A DNA stretch of 64,000 nucleotides from Alphaproteobacteria bacterium (GCA_017616015.1 JAFZYY010000001.1:1-64000); one strand, 5' to 3'. Shown: positions 7,785 to 17,032, counted from the stretch's first letter. The notes: generated from the letters alone by a model not told the origin. Program-made: numbers and translations.

Positions 7785-8766
7785 GCTGTAATTCAAGAAA
7801 CTCGATTTCTTTGCGCAGAGGCGCGATCTTAAATACCGCCGTAATGGCGTCGTAGTCGGTTTGAAGCCAGTCAAACGTGTTTATATCCGCCGTTTCTATT
7901 CCCGGGTGCGTATAGATATGATCGATCGGCCGGCGGATATAAAACGGCATGTTCGTTCCGGAAGCCCATATTTTCCCTTGAGGTTTCAATCCCGCGTGAG
8001 ATTCCAAATCGCTTAACAGCCAACTCCATGCCGAAGCGCCCAGATTACCGATTAAAACAACCGGCTCGTCCCGGCTTCGGGCAAAATCGGCCAGTTCGAA
8101 AACTTTTTGCTTTGTTTTCGTATAATTTTTTTCATTCCAGGGATCATCAAAGAAAGCAAGCAGAAGAGTCAGTTTACGCGTTTCAACGACACGGGAAACC
8201 CACAGACTGTCTTCGCCCAAAGTTTCCCCGCGGTCAACACCGGGGGTTCTGGCAAAAATCAGTTTCATTTTTCCCGTTGTATCCAACGTTTGATTCTGCA
8301 AATGATAGGGACCCGTTAAATTTTCCAGATGACGGTAGATCTTGACGGGAACGTTTGTCCATAAAACCAGATCGGAATTAAGATTTTCCATCATTTTTTG
8401 AACCAGATCTATGTGATCGTCCGCGCCTTTCATATTTTGATACGTTACGGTAAAAACGTGCGAATCTTCCGGCAGATCCGATTTTTTTTGCATTAAATAG
8501 GAGTGGGACGCCATTAATATCAGATTCAGCGCCGCGCAAATCAGAAAAACAAACATTTTTTCCCAGTTTTTCTTAAACAGGCACCAGAAACACAGAATAA
8601 AACTCAGGCCGGCCGTTTGCATTTTGAATTCGCCCAGATAGTCCAGCCGCCAGTTTAAACTGCGTCCCAGCGTGCATAATACCGTCAGAATGGGAATTAA
8701 GAAAACCAGTCCCGTAATTAAGAAGTGTTCCCGTTCTTCAAATTTGCGTTTTGACAAATACCCCAT
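7744..8766 (-). CDS. Membrane protein with degenerate endonuclease/exonuclease/phosphatase (EEP) domain
   Basis: I start this gene at 8766 (340 residues). The frame stays open to 9006, but that would overlap the divergent gene at 8873 and add an unlikely N-terminus. From this start the protein opens with KRKFEEREHFLITG and three hydrophobic segments, as in YafD-like membrane EEP proteins. The soluble part has VTYQNMKG, VLIGNLGASAWS and RPIDHIYTH. In active EEP enzymes the second motif is GDLN and the end is SDH; here they read GNLG and TDYD, and the usual early catalytic Glu is not evident. It may therefore be an inactive member, possibly binding rather than cutting. Its 3' end overlaps the TPR gene. 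Confidence 0.75.
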   Translation of the reverse strand: MGYLSKRKFEEREHFLITGLVFLIPILTVLCTLGRSLNWRLDYLGEFKMQTAGLSFILCFWCLFKKNWEKMFVFLICAALNLILMASHSYLMQKKSDLPEDSHVFTVTYQNMKGADDHIDLVQKMMENLNSDLVLWTNVPVKIYRHLENLTGPYHLQNQTLDTTGKMKLIFARTPGVDRGETLGEDSLWVSRVVETRKLTLLLAFFDDPWNEKNYTKTKQKVFELADFARSRDEPVVLIGNLGASAWSWLLSDLESHAGLKPQGKIWASGTNMPFYIRRPIDHIYTHPGIETADINTFDWLQTDYDAITAVFKIAPLRKEIEFLELQPTLDEAELLQPPT

Positions 8767-8872
8767 TTTTCGGCTCTTAAAAGAAAAATAACTCTGGCAT
8801 GTTTCGTAAAATAAAGATAACCTAATGTTATTCGTAAAATAACGCAACTGTTTATCGGAAAACAAATAAAAA

Positions 8873-10114
8873 ATGATGTCTTCTCCGTTTGACATTTTCG
8901 GTGTGTTTGATCGAATTCGGGAAATTGTGGCTCCGTTTGCGTCCGGGTATATAGGCCCGCTGAGCGGGATAATCGTTCTTGCTTTGCTGGTCAGAATGGG
9001 CGCCAAGCTTTTCGGCGGCGGTTTGTTTCAGGGCGCTTCTTCCGTCGTAGCGTCGGCTCCGGCTCCTGCTTCTTCGGAAAATACCGCTGACGCGCAGGGA
9101 AATGCCGGCGGCGGCGCGGGCAACGCTGAACAGGAAAAACAAAACGACGAAAAACAGAATGCCGAAAAATTAAAAGAGGAGGAGTTGCGCCGGGCTCAGG
9201 AACAGTTGCATGAATTGTTTGAGATGTTCGACGAAAAAGAATATCCGGTTCCTAAAACGCATGAAGAAAAAGAATTGGAAGAGCTGGGACTGAAACGCGA
9301 AGATTTGGAACAGCTGAAAGAAAAATACAAAGAACTGACGCTTGAGATTTCATCTTTGCTTGAAAAGGGACTGAACGAAGAACAAACAGCAAAATCATTA
9401 ATTTCCCGCACGACGGAGCAGGTGCCTTTAATGGAATTGCAGCCGTTGATCGAAGCGATGACGCTTTTCCTGCAGAAGAATGAAAACGCGCAGAAGAACG
9501 GCGCCGTCATAGGAATGGATCCTCAGTTCGAGCAAAAGGCGGCGCTGAGCGCGCTGAAACGCGGCGAATACGAAACCGCGTTGGGCTATTTGGAACGGCA
9601 GGCCGTGGAGACGATGAACAGGGCTTCTTCCTCTCATCGCAGCGATGTATGCCGGCCGGCGTTGGAGCAGGCGGCTTCTTTATATCGGGCTATCGGCGTT
9701 TTGACGCGGCCGCTTGATCCGGAAAGAAGCTTTGAAGCTTTGATAAAATCGAAAGAACTTGATCCCGAAAACACTCAGACACAGGCTTTGATCGCGCGCG
9801 CTTATTATGAAAGCGGCAAAACGAAAAAAGCGGAAAATCTCTTTGAAAACATAGCCGAAAACGCACATTCGGCCGAATACGTTTCGCAATATGCGACGCA
9901 AATGACTTCTCAAATCAGGGCTCAGCGCACGATGCAGCATGCACAGCGCATTCGCGAAGATTATGAACATCTGCTCGGCGATGCGGAAGGTCGTCAGAAA
10001 ACAGATCAGAGAGTCTCTTTGCAACAGAAAAAACGCGAAGAAGTCAGACGCGCGAACACGCGCTTCATTGTTGACGGACTGCGCGAACGCGACAACGAAC
10101 ACGAACTCGTTTAA
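8873..10114 (+). CDS. Membrane-anchored coiled-coil/TPR protein
   Basis: This 413-residue protein has one hydrophobic segment near 25-45, an Ala/Gly/Ser-rich linker, a long Glu/Lys/Gln-rich coiled coil (about 85-170), and a C-terminal part with TPR-like helices (GEYETALGYLERQA; ALIARAYYESGKTKKAENLFENI). It ends with a charged, Arg-rich tail. Two in-frame ATGs lie at 8873 and 8876 without a clear ribosome-binding site, so the exact start is uncertain. I do not recognise a family. The anchor plus TPR layout suggests a scaffold at the inner membrane. It is convergent with the LRAT-like gene and overlaps its end by 4 nt. Confidence 0.8.
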   Translation: MMSSPFDIFGVFDRIREIVAPFASGYIGPLSGIIVLALLVRMGAKLFGGGLFQGASSVVASAPAPASSENTADAQGNAGGGAGNAEQEKQNDEKQNAEKLKEEELRRAQEQLHELFEMFDEKEYPVPKTHEEKELEELGLKREDLEQLKEKYKELTLEISSLLEKGLNEEQTAKSLISRTTEQVPLMELQPLIEAMTLFLQKNENAQKNGAVIGMDPQFEQKAALSALKRGEYETALGYLERQAVETMNRASSSHRSDVCRPALEQAASLYRAIGVLTRPLDPERSFEALIKSKELDPENTQTQALIARAYYESGKTKKAENLFENIAENAHSAEYVSQYATQMTSQIRAQRTMQHAQRIREDYEHLLGDAEGRQKTDQRVSLQQKKREEVRRANTRFIVDGLRERDNEHELV

Positions 10115-10692
10115 TCTTTTTTCTTTTTGAATTTAACGGGACGCCAGTTGAACGTGTTCGCCGGTTCAGGGGCGGGTATTCTTAAAATGAAATTCTTCAA
10201 ACGGAGCCACCACGGCATTTTGTGCAGTTTTTCCTGATGCGCCAGGATAACTTCTTCCAGTTGGGAAAAAGAAACGACGTCGTTTTCAAAATCTCCCGTA
10301 ATACAGCCGGTCGTAAACCGATGGCAGTTATTAAACAAAACATTGTAAGGCGTTTGCTGGTTTACTTTTTTCCTCGCTCGGAGCGCGATTGCGGAAGAAG
10401 ATAAAACTTCGTCCGTTTTTCCGTAGCAGGCGGTATAAATCCGATTAGACTCCGGATTTGTGCCGGGCGGGAAAAAACTCCGTTCGTTTTCGATGCGGAT
10501 TTGGCTGTGCCGGTTCAGGCTGACGATTTTTCCGTCGCCGATATACAGACCGGTATGCTCCAGTACGACGCCCAGATTGCATTTTAAAACGCACCCTTTA
10601 ACGGGGAATACGTCCGGAGAGGAATGAGTTTTCGGTCTTTTTCTTTTAAAATTTTTACGCAACATGCGCAAAAACCGGCTGCTTTTTTTCAT
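10111..10692 (-). CDS. LRAT/NlpC-P60-like papain-fold protein
   Basis: The protein (193 residues from the chosen ATG) has an LRAT-type core: EHTGLYIGDGKIV, with His46 as the expected catalytic base, and LFNNCHRF with Cys123 as the nucleophile in the NC motif. LRAT-domain proteins are thiol acyltransferases or lipases with a permuted NlpC/P60 fold; in bacteria their substrates are mostly unknown. The N-terminus is very basic and there is no signal peptide. The frame stays open to 10761, with ATGs at 10722 and 10701. I chose 10692 because AGGA lies 9 nt upstream of it. Confidence 0.8.
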   Translation of the reverse strand: MKKSSRFLRMLRKNFKRKRPKTHSSPDVFPVKGCVLKCNLGVVLEHTGLYIGDGKIVSLNRHSQIRIENERSFFPPGTNPESNRIYTACYGKTDEVLSSSAIALRARKKVNQQTPYNVLFNNCHRFTTGCITGDFENDVVSFSQLEEVILAHQEKLHKMPWWLRLKNFILRIPAPEPANTFNWRPVKFKKKKD

Positions 10693-10844
10693 TAGTTCCA
10701 TTCCTGATAAAAACAGGTACATTTTATCTTGTTTCGTTTTTTTTGAAAGCGTTCTTTGCAAAAAAAAATCTTTCTGTTAAAAGTAATGTAGTATATAACT
10801 TTTGCCGGCGCCCGCCGCTTTGATTTATAAGGACAGGAAAAAGC

Positions 10845-11957
10845 ATGGAAAAGCCTTCCGTTCCCTTGTTGGAATTAAGAAATATTACCAAATTTTTCGG
10901 AGCGAATAAGGTTCTGGACGATATAGATTTGGTCGTTAACGACGGCGAATTTTTGACTCTGTTGGGACCATCGGGGTGCGGAAAAACGACTTTGTTGCGT
11001 TTGATCGCCGGTTTTGAACGCCCGACGACCGGCAAAGTGATCATGAACGGCAAGGAAATTTCTCATCTGCCGCCCAACCGTCGCATGGTTAACACGGTTT
11101 TTCAGCAATACGCGTTATTCCCGCACATGACGGTGTTCGACAATGTCGCTTTCGGATTAAGAATGAAAGGGCTTGGCAAAGAGGAAATCGAAACGGAAGT
11201 TTTCCGTGCGCTGGAAAAAGTCAAGATGAATATGTTTTACCTGCGTTATCCTTCCGAATTGTCCAGCGGACAGCAGCAACGTGTCGCGATGGCGCGCGCC
11301 TTCATCAATAATCCGAAAGTTCTTTTGCTGGACGAACCGCTGTCCGCTCTGGATTACCGTCTGCGTCAGGAAATGCAGATCGAATTGAAGGAATTGCAAC
11401 GTGATTTGGGCGTGACTTTCGTTTATGTGACGCACGATCAGGAGGAGGCTTTGGCCATGTCCGATCGTGTCGCCGTGCTGAATGAAGGCCTGATCGAACA
11501 GATCGGAACGCCGATTCAGATTTACGAAGAACCCAAAAATATGTTCGTCGCGAAGTTTGTCGGCGAAATCAACGCGTTTGACGGTATGGTCATCAAAGTC
11601 GGGGAAAACGACTTTGAAACGATTGTGGAAGGCATGTTTTACCGGCTACGCAAGCCGACGACGTTTGAAGTCGTGCGCGGCGCCAAAATTAAAGTGTTGT
11701 TGCGTCCGGAAGACATGGTCGTCAGCAAAGTCAACGATCCCGAAGCCGAAGCGCCCGAAAACGCGTTGCGCGGCGTGATCAGCTTTTTGGTTTATAAAGG
11801 ACGCACGATCGATTTGTGGATTCAGACGGCCGGCGGCAACATGGTTATGGCGACGCAGTTTTTTAACGAGGACGATCCCGATATCATTTACGCGGTCAAC
11901 GACGTCGTGAACGTCAGTTGGATCAAGGATTGGGAGGTCATTCTGCCTGATGCTTAA
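10845..11957 (+). CDS. potA: Spermidine/putrescine ABC transporter ATP-binding protein PotA
   Basis: This 370-residue ABC ATPase energises polyamine import. Walker A is GPSGCGKTT (41-49), the signature is LSSGQQQ (139-145), Walker B is VLLLDEP (159-165), and a TOBE-type domain follows 240. The length and the two downstream permease genes fit the PotABC group. The spacing supports one operon: it overlaps potB by 8 nt. Related Fbp/Ugp ATPases look similar, so the polyamine call rests mainly on the PotB/PotC neighbours. Confidence 0.92.
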   Translation: MEKPSVPLLELRNITKFFGANKVLDDIDLVVNDGEFLTLLGPSGCGKTTLLRLIAGFERPTTGKVIMNGKEISHLPPNRRMVNTVFQQYALFPHMTVFDNVAFGLRMKGLGKEEIETEVFRALEKVKMNMFYLRYPSELSSGQQQRVAMARAFINNPKVLLLDEPLSALDYRLRQEMQIELKELQRDLGVTFVYVTHDQEEALAMSDRVAVLNEGLIEQIGTPIQIYEEPKNMFVAKFVGEINAFDGMVIKVGENDFETIVEGMFYRLRKPTTFEVVRGAKIKVLLRPEDMVVSKVNDPEAEAPENALRGVISFLVYKGRTIDLWIQTAGGNMVMATQFFNEDDPDIIYAVNDVVNVSWIKDWEVILPDA

Positions 11958-12813
11958 ATCCGCGGATAATTTCTGCCGCCAAGCGGTGCTGTATTTCATT
12001 TTCATCTGGTTCGGCATTATGGTGTTTGCACCGAATTTGCTGGTGTTGCTGGCCAGCTTTTTATCCCGCGATCCCGTATGGATGTTGCGCTTGCCGCTGA
12101 ATTTGCAGAATTACAGGGCGTTGGCGGACACAAAGTTGCTGACGGTGATCTTAAAGTCGCTGAACCTGGCTTTTTGCACTACGCTGTTTTGTCTGCTCGT
12201 CGCTTATCCGTTCACCTATTTCATCGCCCGTTTTGCAAAAGAATACCGCGCTTTGTTTCTGATGCTGATCATTGTGCCGTTCTGGACGAACTCTTTAATC
12301 AGAAACTATGCGCTGATTTCCATTTTAGGCGACAGCGGAATCGTCAACAGCTTTTTAATCAAATGCGGCCTTATTTCTCAGCCGTTAAAGCTGCTTTATA
12401 CCAATCTGGCCGTGTTTATCGGTATGACGTATACTTTGCTGCCTTTTATGATTTTGCCGCTGTACGCCGTGCTTGAAAAATTGGACAGGAGCCTTTTGGA
12501 GGCGGCCGAAGATCTGGGAGCAGGGGCTACGGCGGCGTTTTTTCGAGTCGTTGTGCCGATCAGCGCGCCGGGGATAGTTGCCGGTTGCATAATGGTCTTT
12601 CTGCCGGCTTTGACGTTGTTTTATGTCGCGGATATTTTGGGCGGGGAAGATTCCGCCGTGGTCGGCAGTGTTATCCGCGATCAGTTTACGGTCGTTCATA
12701 ACTGGCCGGTCGGCGCGGCGATCAATATCGCGCTGACGCTTTTCATGTTGCTTTTGCTGCACTTGTACTATAAAAGCGGCAATTCCGTGGATCAGGAGCA
12801 GCCGATATGGTAG
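11950..12813 (+). CDS. potB: Polyamine ABC transporter permease PotB
   Basis: This 287-residue inner-membrane permease has six hydrophobic segments. The EAA loop that contacts the ATPase is seen in EAAEDLGAGATAAFFRVVVPISAPGI (about residues 180-205). It starts inside potA (8-nt overlap) and its end overlaps potC by 7 nt, so the three are translationally coupled. PotB and PotC form the channel of a binding-protein-dependent importer. Confidence 0.92.
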   Translation: MLKSADNFCRQAVLYFIFIWFGIMVFAPNLLVLLASFLSRDPVWMLRLPLNLQNYRALADTKLLTVILKSLNLAFCTTLFCLLVAYPFTYFIARFAKEYRALFLMLIIVPFWTNSLIRNYALISILGDSGIVNSFLIKCGLISQPLKLLYTNLAVFIGMTYTLLPFMILPLYAVLEKLDRSLLEAAEDLGAGATAAFFRVVVPISAPGIVAGCIMVFLPALTLFYVADILGGEDSAVVGSVIRDQFTVVHNWPVGAAINIALTLFMLLLLHLYYKSGNSVDQEQPIW

Positions 12814-13577
12814 GACGCTTTTTCAAATACCTGTACGTTTCGGCGGTTTATCTGCTGTTGTATGTGCCGTTGTTGGTCACGATTGTTTTTTCGTTTAACG
12901 ATTCGGCGTCCGCGGATACATGGAACGGCTTTACGATGCAGTGGTACAAGCAGCTGTTTGCGGATAAAAGCCTGATCAATTCCGCTTTTCGCTCTTTATT
13001 TCTGGCCGCCGCCGCCGCGACCTGTTCGACGGTGATCGGAACCGTGATAGCGGTGGCGTTGCATCGGTATCGCTTTATCGGGCAGAAAGTCGTGTACGGA
13101 TCTTTGTCCGTTATTATGCTGTCACCCGAAATCATTCAGGGAATTTCCCTTGTCGTTATTTTCGTTATTTTGGGAATACCTTTAGGCTTTTCAACGCTGT
13201 TGCTTTCCCATACGGTGTTTTGTTTTCCGTTTGTGACAATCACGATTTTGGCGCGTCTGAAAGGGGTCAGTCGGGATTTGGCGGAAGCCGCCGCCGATTT
13301 GGGAGCTTCCGACGTCGACACGGTGCGCTTTATTTTGATTCCTTTGATTGTGCCCGCTGTTTTCGCCGGGTGGCTGATGAGCTTTACATTATCGATTGAC
13401 GATGTGATTATCAGCTTTTTCGTCGGCGGAAAGAATTATGAAATTCTGCCGTTGAAGATTTATTCGATGGTTCGGACGGGCATTCAGCCGGACGTGAACG
13501 CGTTATGCGCGGCGATGTTCTTCGCGACGTTCTTTGTCGTGATGTTTTCCTACCGTTTGGTGCGGACGAAAAAGTAG
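12807..13577 (+). CDS. potC: Polyamine ABC transporter permease PotC
   Basis: This 256-residue permease has six hydrophobic segments and an EAA loop (EAAADLGASDVDTV, about 155-170) followed by the PotC-like region SFTLSIDDVIISFFVGG. It is the last gene of the operon. A periplasmic binding protein (potD) would normally follow, but the next 229 bp are non-coding and the next gene is unrelated, so the binding protein must be encoded elsewhere. Confidence 0.93.
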   Translation: MVGRFFKYLYVSAVYLLLYVPLLVTIVFSFNDSASADTWNGFTMQWYKQLFADKSLINSAFRSLFLAAAAATCSTVIGTVIAVALHRYRFIGQKVVYGSLSVIMLSPEIIQGISLVVIFVILGIPLGFSTLLLSHTVFCFPFVTITILARLKGVSRDLAEAAADLGASDVDTVRFILIPLIVPAVFAGWLMSFTLSIDDVIISFFVGGKNYEILPLKIYSMVRTGIQPDVNALCAAMFFATFFVVMFSYRLVRTKK

Positions 13578-13633
13578 TTTTTTGGTTTATTCGGGATCGT
13601 TTTCCCCCGCCAATTCCGCCTAATACTCATTTC

Positions 13634-13651
13634 GGACGTCTTTCGACGTCC
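13634..13651. repeat. Perfect short hairpin downstream of potC
   Basis: GGACGTC (13634-13640) and GACGTCC (13645-13651) form a perfect 7-bp stem with a TTTC loop. It has no T-tract, so it is not a standard terminator. It could be a transcript-stabilising 3' structure or a protein site. Confidence 0.5.
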
Positions 13652-13681
13652 TCATTCGCTAAGGCTCATTGAGCTTGCAGA

Positions 13682-13709
13682 CAAAAATAGGCGTTTTAGC
13701 CTATTTTTG
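13682..13709 (+). terminator. Intrinsic terminator after potABC
   Basis: A perfect 11-bp stem (13682-13692 with 13699-13709), with a 6-nt loop and a run of T on the 3' arm, lies about 105 nt after the potC stop. It separates potABC from the phosphate genes. Confidence 0.7.
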
Positions 13710-13806
13710 CTTAGCGCTTTACAATATTTTTACCTGTTGCTAAGATAATCGTTTAATCAAAGGGTTATACTGCGATCGTCGCGGTTGTTTTTTTTGTGAG
13801 GGAAAA

Positions 13807-14469
13807 ATGAATTTATCCAAAGGTCTTTCCATGTTCTCCGGTAGCCGGGCTTTGGAAAACAAAATCGATGAGTTTCTCGATCGTATTTCCGAAGCGGGTT
13901 TGATTTACAGAAAAGCGATTCATGTCTTTTTGGAACATGGCGTGACCGAGGATTTCGTTACGCATGCCGAACAAATCGGTCATATCGAAAGCCGCGCGGA
14001 CGAATTGCGCCGTGAAATTGAAACCGGTTTGTACGAACAGAATTTGATTCCCGATTTGCGCGCAGACGTGTTGAGTTTGGTGGAGGATCTGGACGAAATC
14101 TTAAACGCCTATGACGCCAGCGGATACCGCTTTACGATTGAACAGCCCGTTTTTCCCTCCACATTACAGCCCGACGTTCTGGCTATTGTCGAATCCGTGA
14201 CAAATTCCGTGGAACAGATTACGATTGCGGCGCGCACGTTCTTCCGCGACTTCAACTCCTGCCGCGACTACATTCATAAAGTGCGTTTTTACGAAAGCGA
14301 AGCCGATCGTATCGGCACGAAAATCAAGCGCGCCATTTATTCGTCGGATTTGCCGCTGGCGAACAAAATGCATGTGACCAGCTTTATCGAAATGATCGAT
14401 AATCTGGCGGATATGGCGGAAGATATTACGGACAAATTGGCTATCTACGTGATCAAGCGCGATAACTAA
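13807..14469 (+). CDS. PhoU-like DUF47 protein, partner of Pit transporter
   Basis: This 220-residue, all-helical protein of the DUF47/TIGR00153 type is related to PhoU. The segments EQIGHIESRADELRREIE and VRFYESEADRIGTKIK are the two ExxxD-type metal-binding motifs of the family. It is followed after 18 nt by a Pit-family phosphate transporter, the usual arrangement, and probably regulates it in the cytosol. A TATACT at 13766-13771 could be the -10, but I see no good -35. Confidence 0.9.
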   Translation: MNLSKGLSMFSGSRALENKIDEFLDRISEAGLIYRKAIHVFLEHGVTEDFVTHAEQIGHIESRADELRREIETGLYEQNLIPDLRADVLSLVEDLDEILNAYDASGYRFTIEQPVFPSTLQPDVLAIVESVTNSVEQITIAARTFFRDFNSCRDYIHKVRFYESEADRIGTKIKRAIYSSDLPLANKMHVTSFIEMIDNLADMAEDITDKLAIYVIKRDN

Positions 14470-14487
14470 AAAAGCAAGGGGAGTTAA

Positions 14488-16008
14488 ATGGGGGCTTCAA
14501 GCGTAGTTTTCCTTTCCAGCGGTTTGTTTCTGGGGTGGTCTTTAGGGGCGAATGACGCCGCAAATATTTTCGGTACCGCCGTCAGCACGCGTATGGTGAA
14601 ATTCAGAACGGCGGCGATTGTTTGCAGTATCTTTATTGCTCTCGGTGCCGTGATCAGCGGCGTCGGCGCAGCGTATACTTTGGGCAGTTTGGGGGCAATC
14701 AACGCAATCGGCGGCGCTTTCGTCACGACGTTTGCCGCGGCTTTCACCGTTTATTCCATTATTAAATTCGGTCTGCCCGTTTCCGTTTCTCAGGCTGTCG
14801 TCGGCGCGATTATCGGGTGGAACCTGTTTACGGATTCCGTAACGGACGTTAATTCCATCGTGCGCATCGCTTCGACATGGGTGGCTTGTCCTCTGCTGTC
14901 CGGTACGTTTGCGGCGATTTTGTATATGCTTTTCAAATACCTGTTAAGCTTTGTCAAAGTACATCTGCTTTATCGTGACGCCTGCACGCGCATCGCGATG
15001 GTTTTAACCGGCGCTTTCGGTGCGTATTCTCTGGGCGCGAACAACATGGCAAACGTTGTCGGCGTGTTTGTGCCAGTTGCTCCGTTTACCGATCTTTCTT
15101 TGGGCGGCTTCCATATTTCCGCCGTTCAGCAGTTGTTCTTTGTCGGCGCTTTGGCGACGGCGGTCGGCGTTTTCACGTATTCTTATAAAGTGATGGGAAC
15201 GGTCGGCAAGGGATTGATGCCGTTATCTCCGTTTGCCGCTTGGGTGGTCGTTTTGGCACAGTCCTGCGTGTTGTTTATCTTCGCTTCCGAAGGGTTGGAA
15301 TTTTTCCTGGCGTCTCATAATCTGCCGGTCATTCCTTTGGTACCCGTTTCGGCAACGCAGGCCGTTGTCGGCGCGGTGATCGGAATTGGATTGTGCAAAG
15401 GCGCGGCTAAGAGCATCAAATGGAGCGTTGTCGTCCGCATTATGTGCGGCTGGGTGATTACGCCGGTAATTGCGGCTGTGATATGTTTCTTTGCGTTGTT
15501 CTTTATGCAAAACGTGTTCGATCAAAGAGTTTATATTCCCAAGACGTATTTGATGTCGGAAAAGGTTTTTGACCGCATTGTCGCGGAGGGCTTTTCCGCA
15601 AGTAAACTGAGCTCGTTAAAGGGCGAACGTTTTGATTCCGGCATGGAGTTCATTCACGCTGTTGAAAACCGCGTGGGGAAATTATCCAGCGATCAGCAGC
15701 AAAAGCTGTTAAGTACGGCCGAAAACGTCAAGATCCTGATAGATGCGGACAAGATTGACAATCTGGACAACAACCTGTTTTCTTCCGAAGAATTGGAACA
15801 AATTAGAGAATTAAGCGGACAGCGTTTCAATTATCGCTGGGAATTGCAGAGAGCTTTGATTAGAACCGGTTCAAATTGGGAATATCGTCCGGCAACGATT
15901 CTGAACAAGCAGTACAATAAAATGTTGTTGCAGAAACTGACTGTGATTGAAAACAACTTCGTTGTGCGAGCCGAAAAGAAAAAGACGGTAAGCGTTTCTA
16001 TGGATTAA
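14488..16008 (+). CDS. pit: Low-affinity inorganic phosphate transporter, Pit family
   Basis: This 506-residue membrane protein has the two inverted signature motifs of the PiT family: GANDAANIFGT (20-30) and GANNMANVVG (183-192). About ten hydrophobic segments precede residue 350. The last 150 residues form a soluble extension (KLSSLKGERFDSG; IDADKIDNLDNNLF) not found in short Pit proteins. AAGGGGAG lies just before the ATG. It should import phosphate, or metal phosphate, with protons or sodium, controlled by the DUF47 protein upstream. Confidence 0.93.
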   Translation: MGASSVVFLSSGLFLGWSLGANDAANIFGTAVSTRMVKFRTAAIVCSIFIALGAVISGVGAAYTLGSLGAINAIGGAFVTTFAAAFTVYSIIKFGLPVSVSQAVVGAIIGWNLFTDSVTDVNSIVRIASTWVACPLLSGTFAAILYMLFKYLLSFVKVHLLYRDACTRIAMVLTGAFGAYSLGANNMANVVGVFVPVAPFTDLSLGGFHISAVQQLFFVGALATAVGVFTYSYKVMGTVGKGLMPLSPFAAWVVVLAQSCVLFIFASEGLEFFLASHNLPVIPLVPVSATQAVVGAVIGIGLCKGAAKSIKWSVVVRIMCGWVITPVIAAVICFFALFFMQNVFDQRVYIPKTYLMSEKVFDRIVAEGFSASKLSSLKGERFDSGMEFIHAVENRVGKLSSDQQQKLLSTAENVKILIDADKIDNLDNNLFSSEELEQIRELSGQRFNYRWELQRALIRTGSNWEYRPATILNKQYNKMLLQKLTVIENNFVVRAEKKKTVSVSMD

Positions 16009-16021
16009 CCCGAAAATAAAG

Positions 16022-16957
16022 TCACCTTTTGGGAATGTTTTTGGAAAAATGCTTCATTAGGTGATATTTATTCCGTTCAATGATCAGGCGGACGCGTTCC
16101 GAAAGATATTTCAAAAATCTTTGCTTTCCGGTGCATTCTTTCGGAAGGATGCTGGAAATCAGGGTCGGGTCGTAATCCGTACAGTTTTTCACAAACTTTA
16201 ATCCGTAAGTCGGAATAAGCGATGTCGCGTTAAGAAAAGCGGCTTTCTTTAAAAAAGGAAAGCCCAAAAGCGGCAAAAGCAGAGCTTCGTTATCGTATAA
16301 ACGAAGTTTATTGGTGCGTATCCGCAAAAACCATCGAAGAGGCCACGGAAAAACGGAGCGCAAACTTTTTCTGACGAATTTTTTATTCTGTTTGTAAAGC
16401 TGTTTTAAGGTTTCCTTATCTAAAAAAGCCGCGCAGGTGTGTTTCTCCAGAATATCGTTAAGCTCTTTTTCATAGTCCAGAAAAACGATTTTATTGTCGG
16501 AAGATTCTAATTTCTGAAAGAACTGACGTAACTTTGTATCGTTAAAAACATTCTTTTTAAGGCATAAAAAAAAGCTCATCAGAAATTTGTTTTTGGCAAT
16601 TCCCCATACGTCGCATTCAACGCCGTCCATTTTTTCAAAAACGGAAGATAAGGAAAAAAGAGGCCCGAAACAGGAATCGTTGACCAACAGCAGTTCGTCG
16701 TATTCGGCTATTTTATCCCACCCGATTTTATCAATTATTTTTGCCCATGATCCGAAATCGTATTTGGAATGCCTGCCGTAGAAAGCGTCTTTGACGAAAG
16801 GACGGATTTTATCGATTTCCGTATCGATAAAATCGTTGTCGGCGCAATAGAAAATATCGGCGAATTCACTCAGGCTTTTAAGATAAAATATAATGTAGTC
16901 GGTAATCCTTCCCGAAGAACTGTAAGCGGCAAACAAACAAATCCGTTTAACACTCAT
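16022..16957 (-). CDS. RgpF-like rhamnan/polysaccharide synthesis protein
   Basis: This 311-residue protein resembles the RgpF family (rhamnan synthesis protein F) through KYDFGSWAKII (about 65-75) and EYDELLLVNDSCFGPLF (about 85-101), the characteristic DFG.W and NDS..GP motifs. Such proteins take part in rhamnose-rich or other cell-surface glycan assembly and are probably glycosyltransferases. It stands alone between pit (convergent) and lpxC (same strand, with a terminator between), so it is not part of a visible polysaccharide locus. Confidence 0.82.
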   Translation of the reverse strand: MSVKRICLFAAYSSSGRITDYIIFYLKSLSEFADIFYCADNDFIDTEIDKIRPFVKDAFYGRHSKYDFGSWAKIIDKIGWDKIAEYDELLLVNDSCFGPLFSLSSVFEKMDGVECDVWGIAKNKFLMSFFLCLKKNVFNDTKLRQFFQKLESSDNKIVFLDYEKELNDILEKHTCAAFLDKETLKQLYKQNKKFVRKSLRSVFPWPLRWFLRIRTNKLRLYDNEALLLPLLGFPFLKKAAFLNATSLIPTYGLKFVKNCTDYDPTLISSILPKECTGKQRFLKYLSERVRLIIERNKYHLMKHFSKNIPKR

Positions 16958-16978
16958 TTCAATACCTTTTATCCAAAA

Positions 16979-17005
16979 GAAAAACCTTCTGTGCGAAGGT
17001 TTTTC
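16979..17005 (-). terminator. Intrinsic terminator of lpxC
   Basis: A perfect 11-bp stem (16979-16989 with 16995-17005) has a 5-nt loop; reading leftwards it ends in a T-rich arm. It lies 28 nt past the lpxC stop. Confidence 0.85.
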
Positions 17006-17032
17006 TTGTCTGAACGGGAAGCTGAAAAACGC

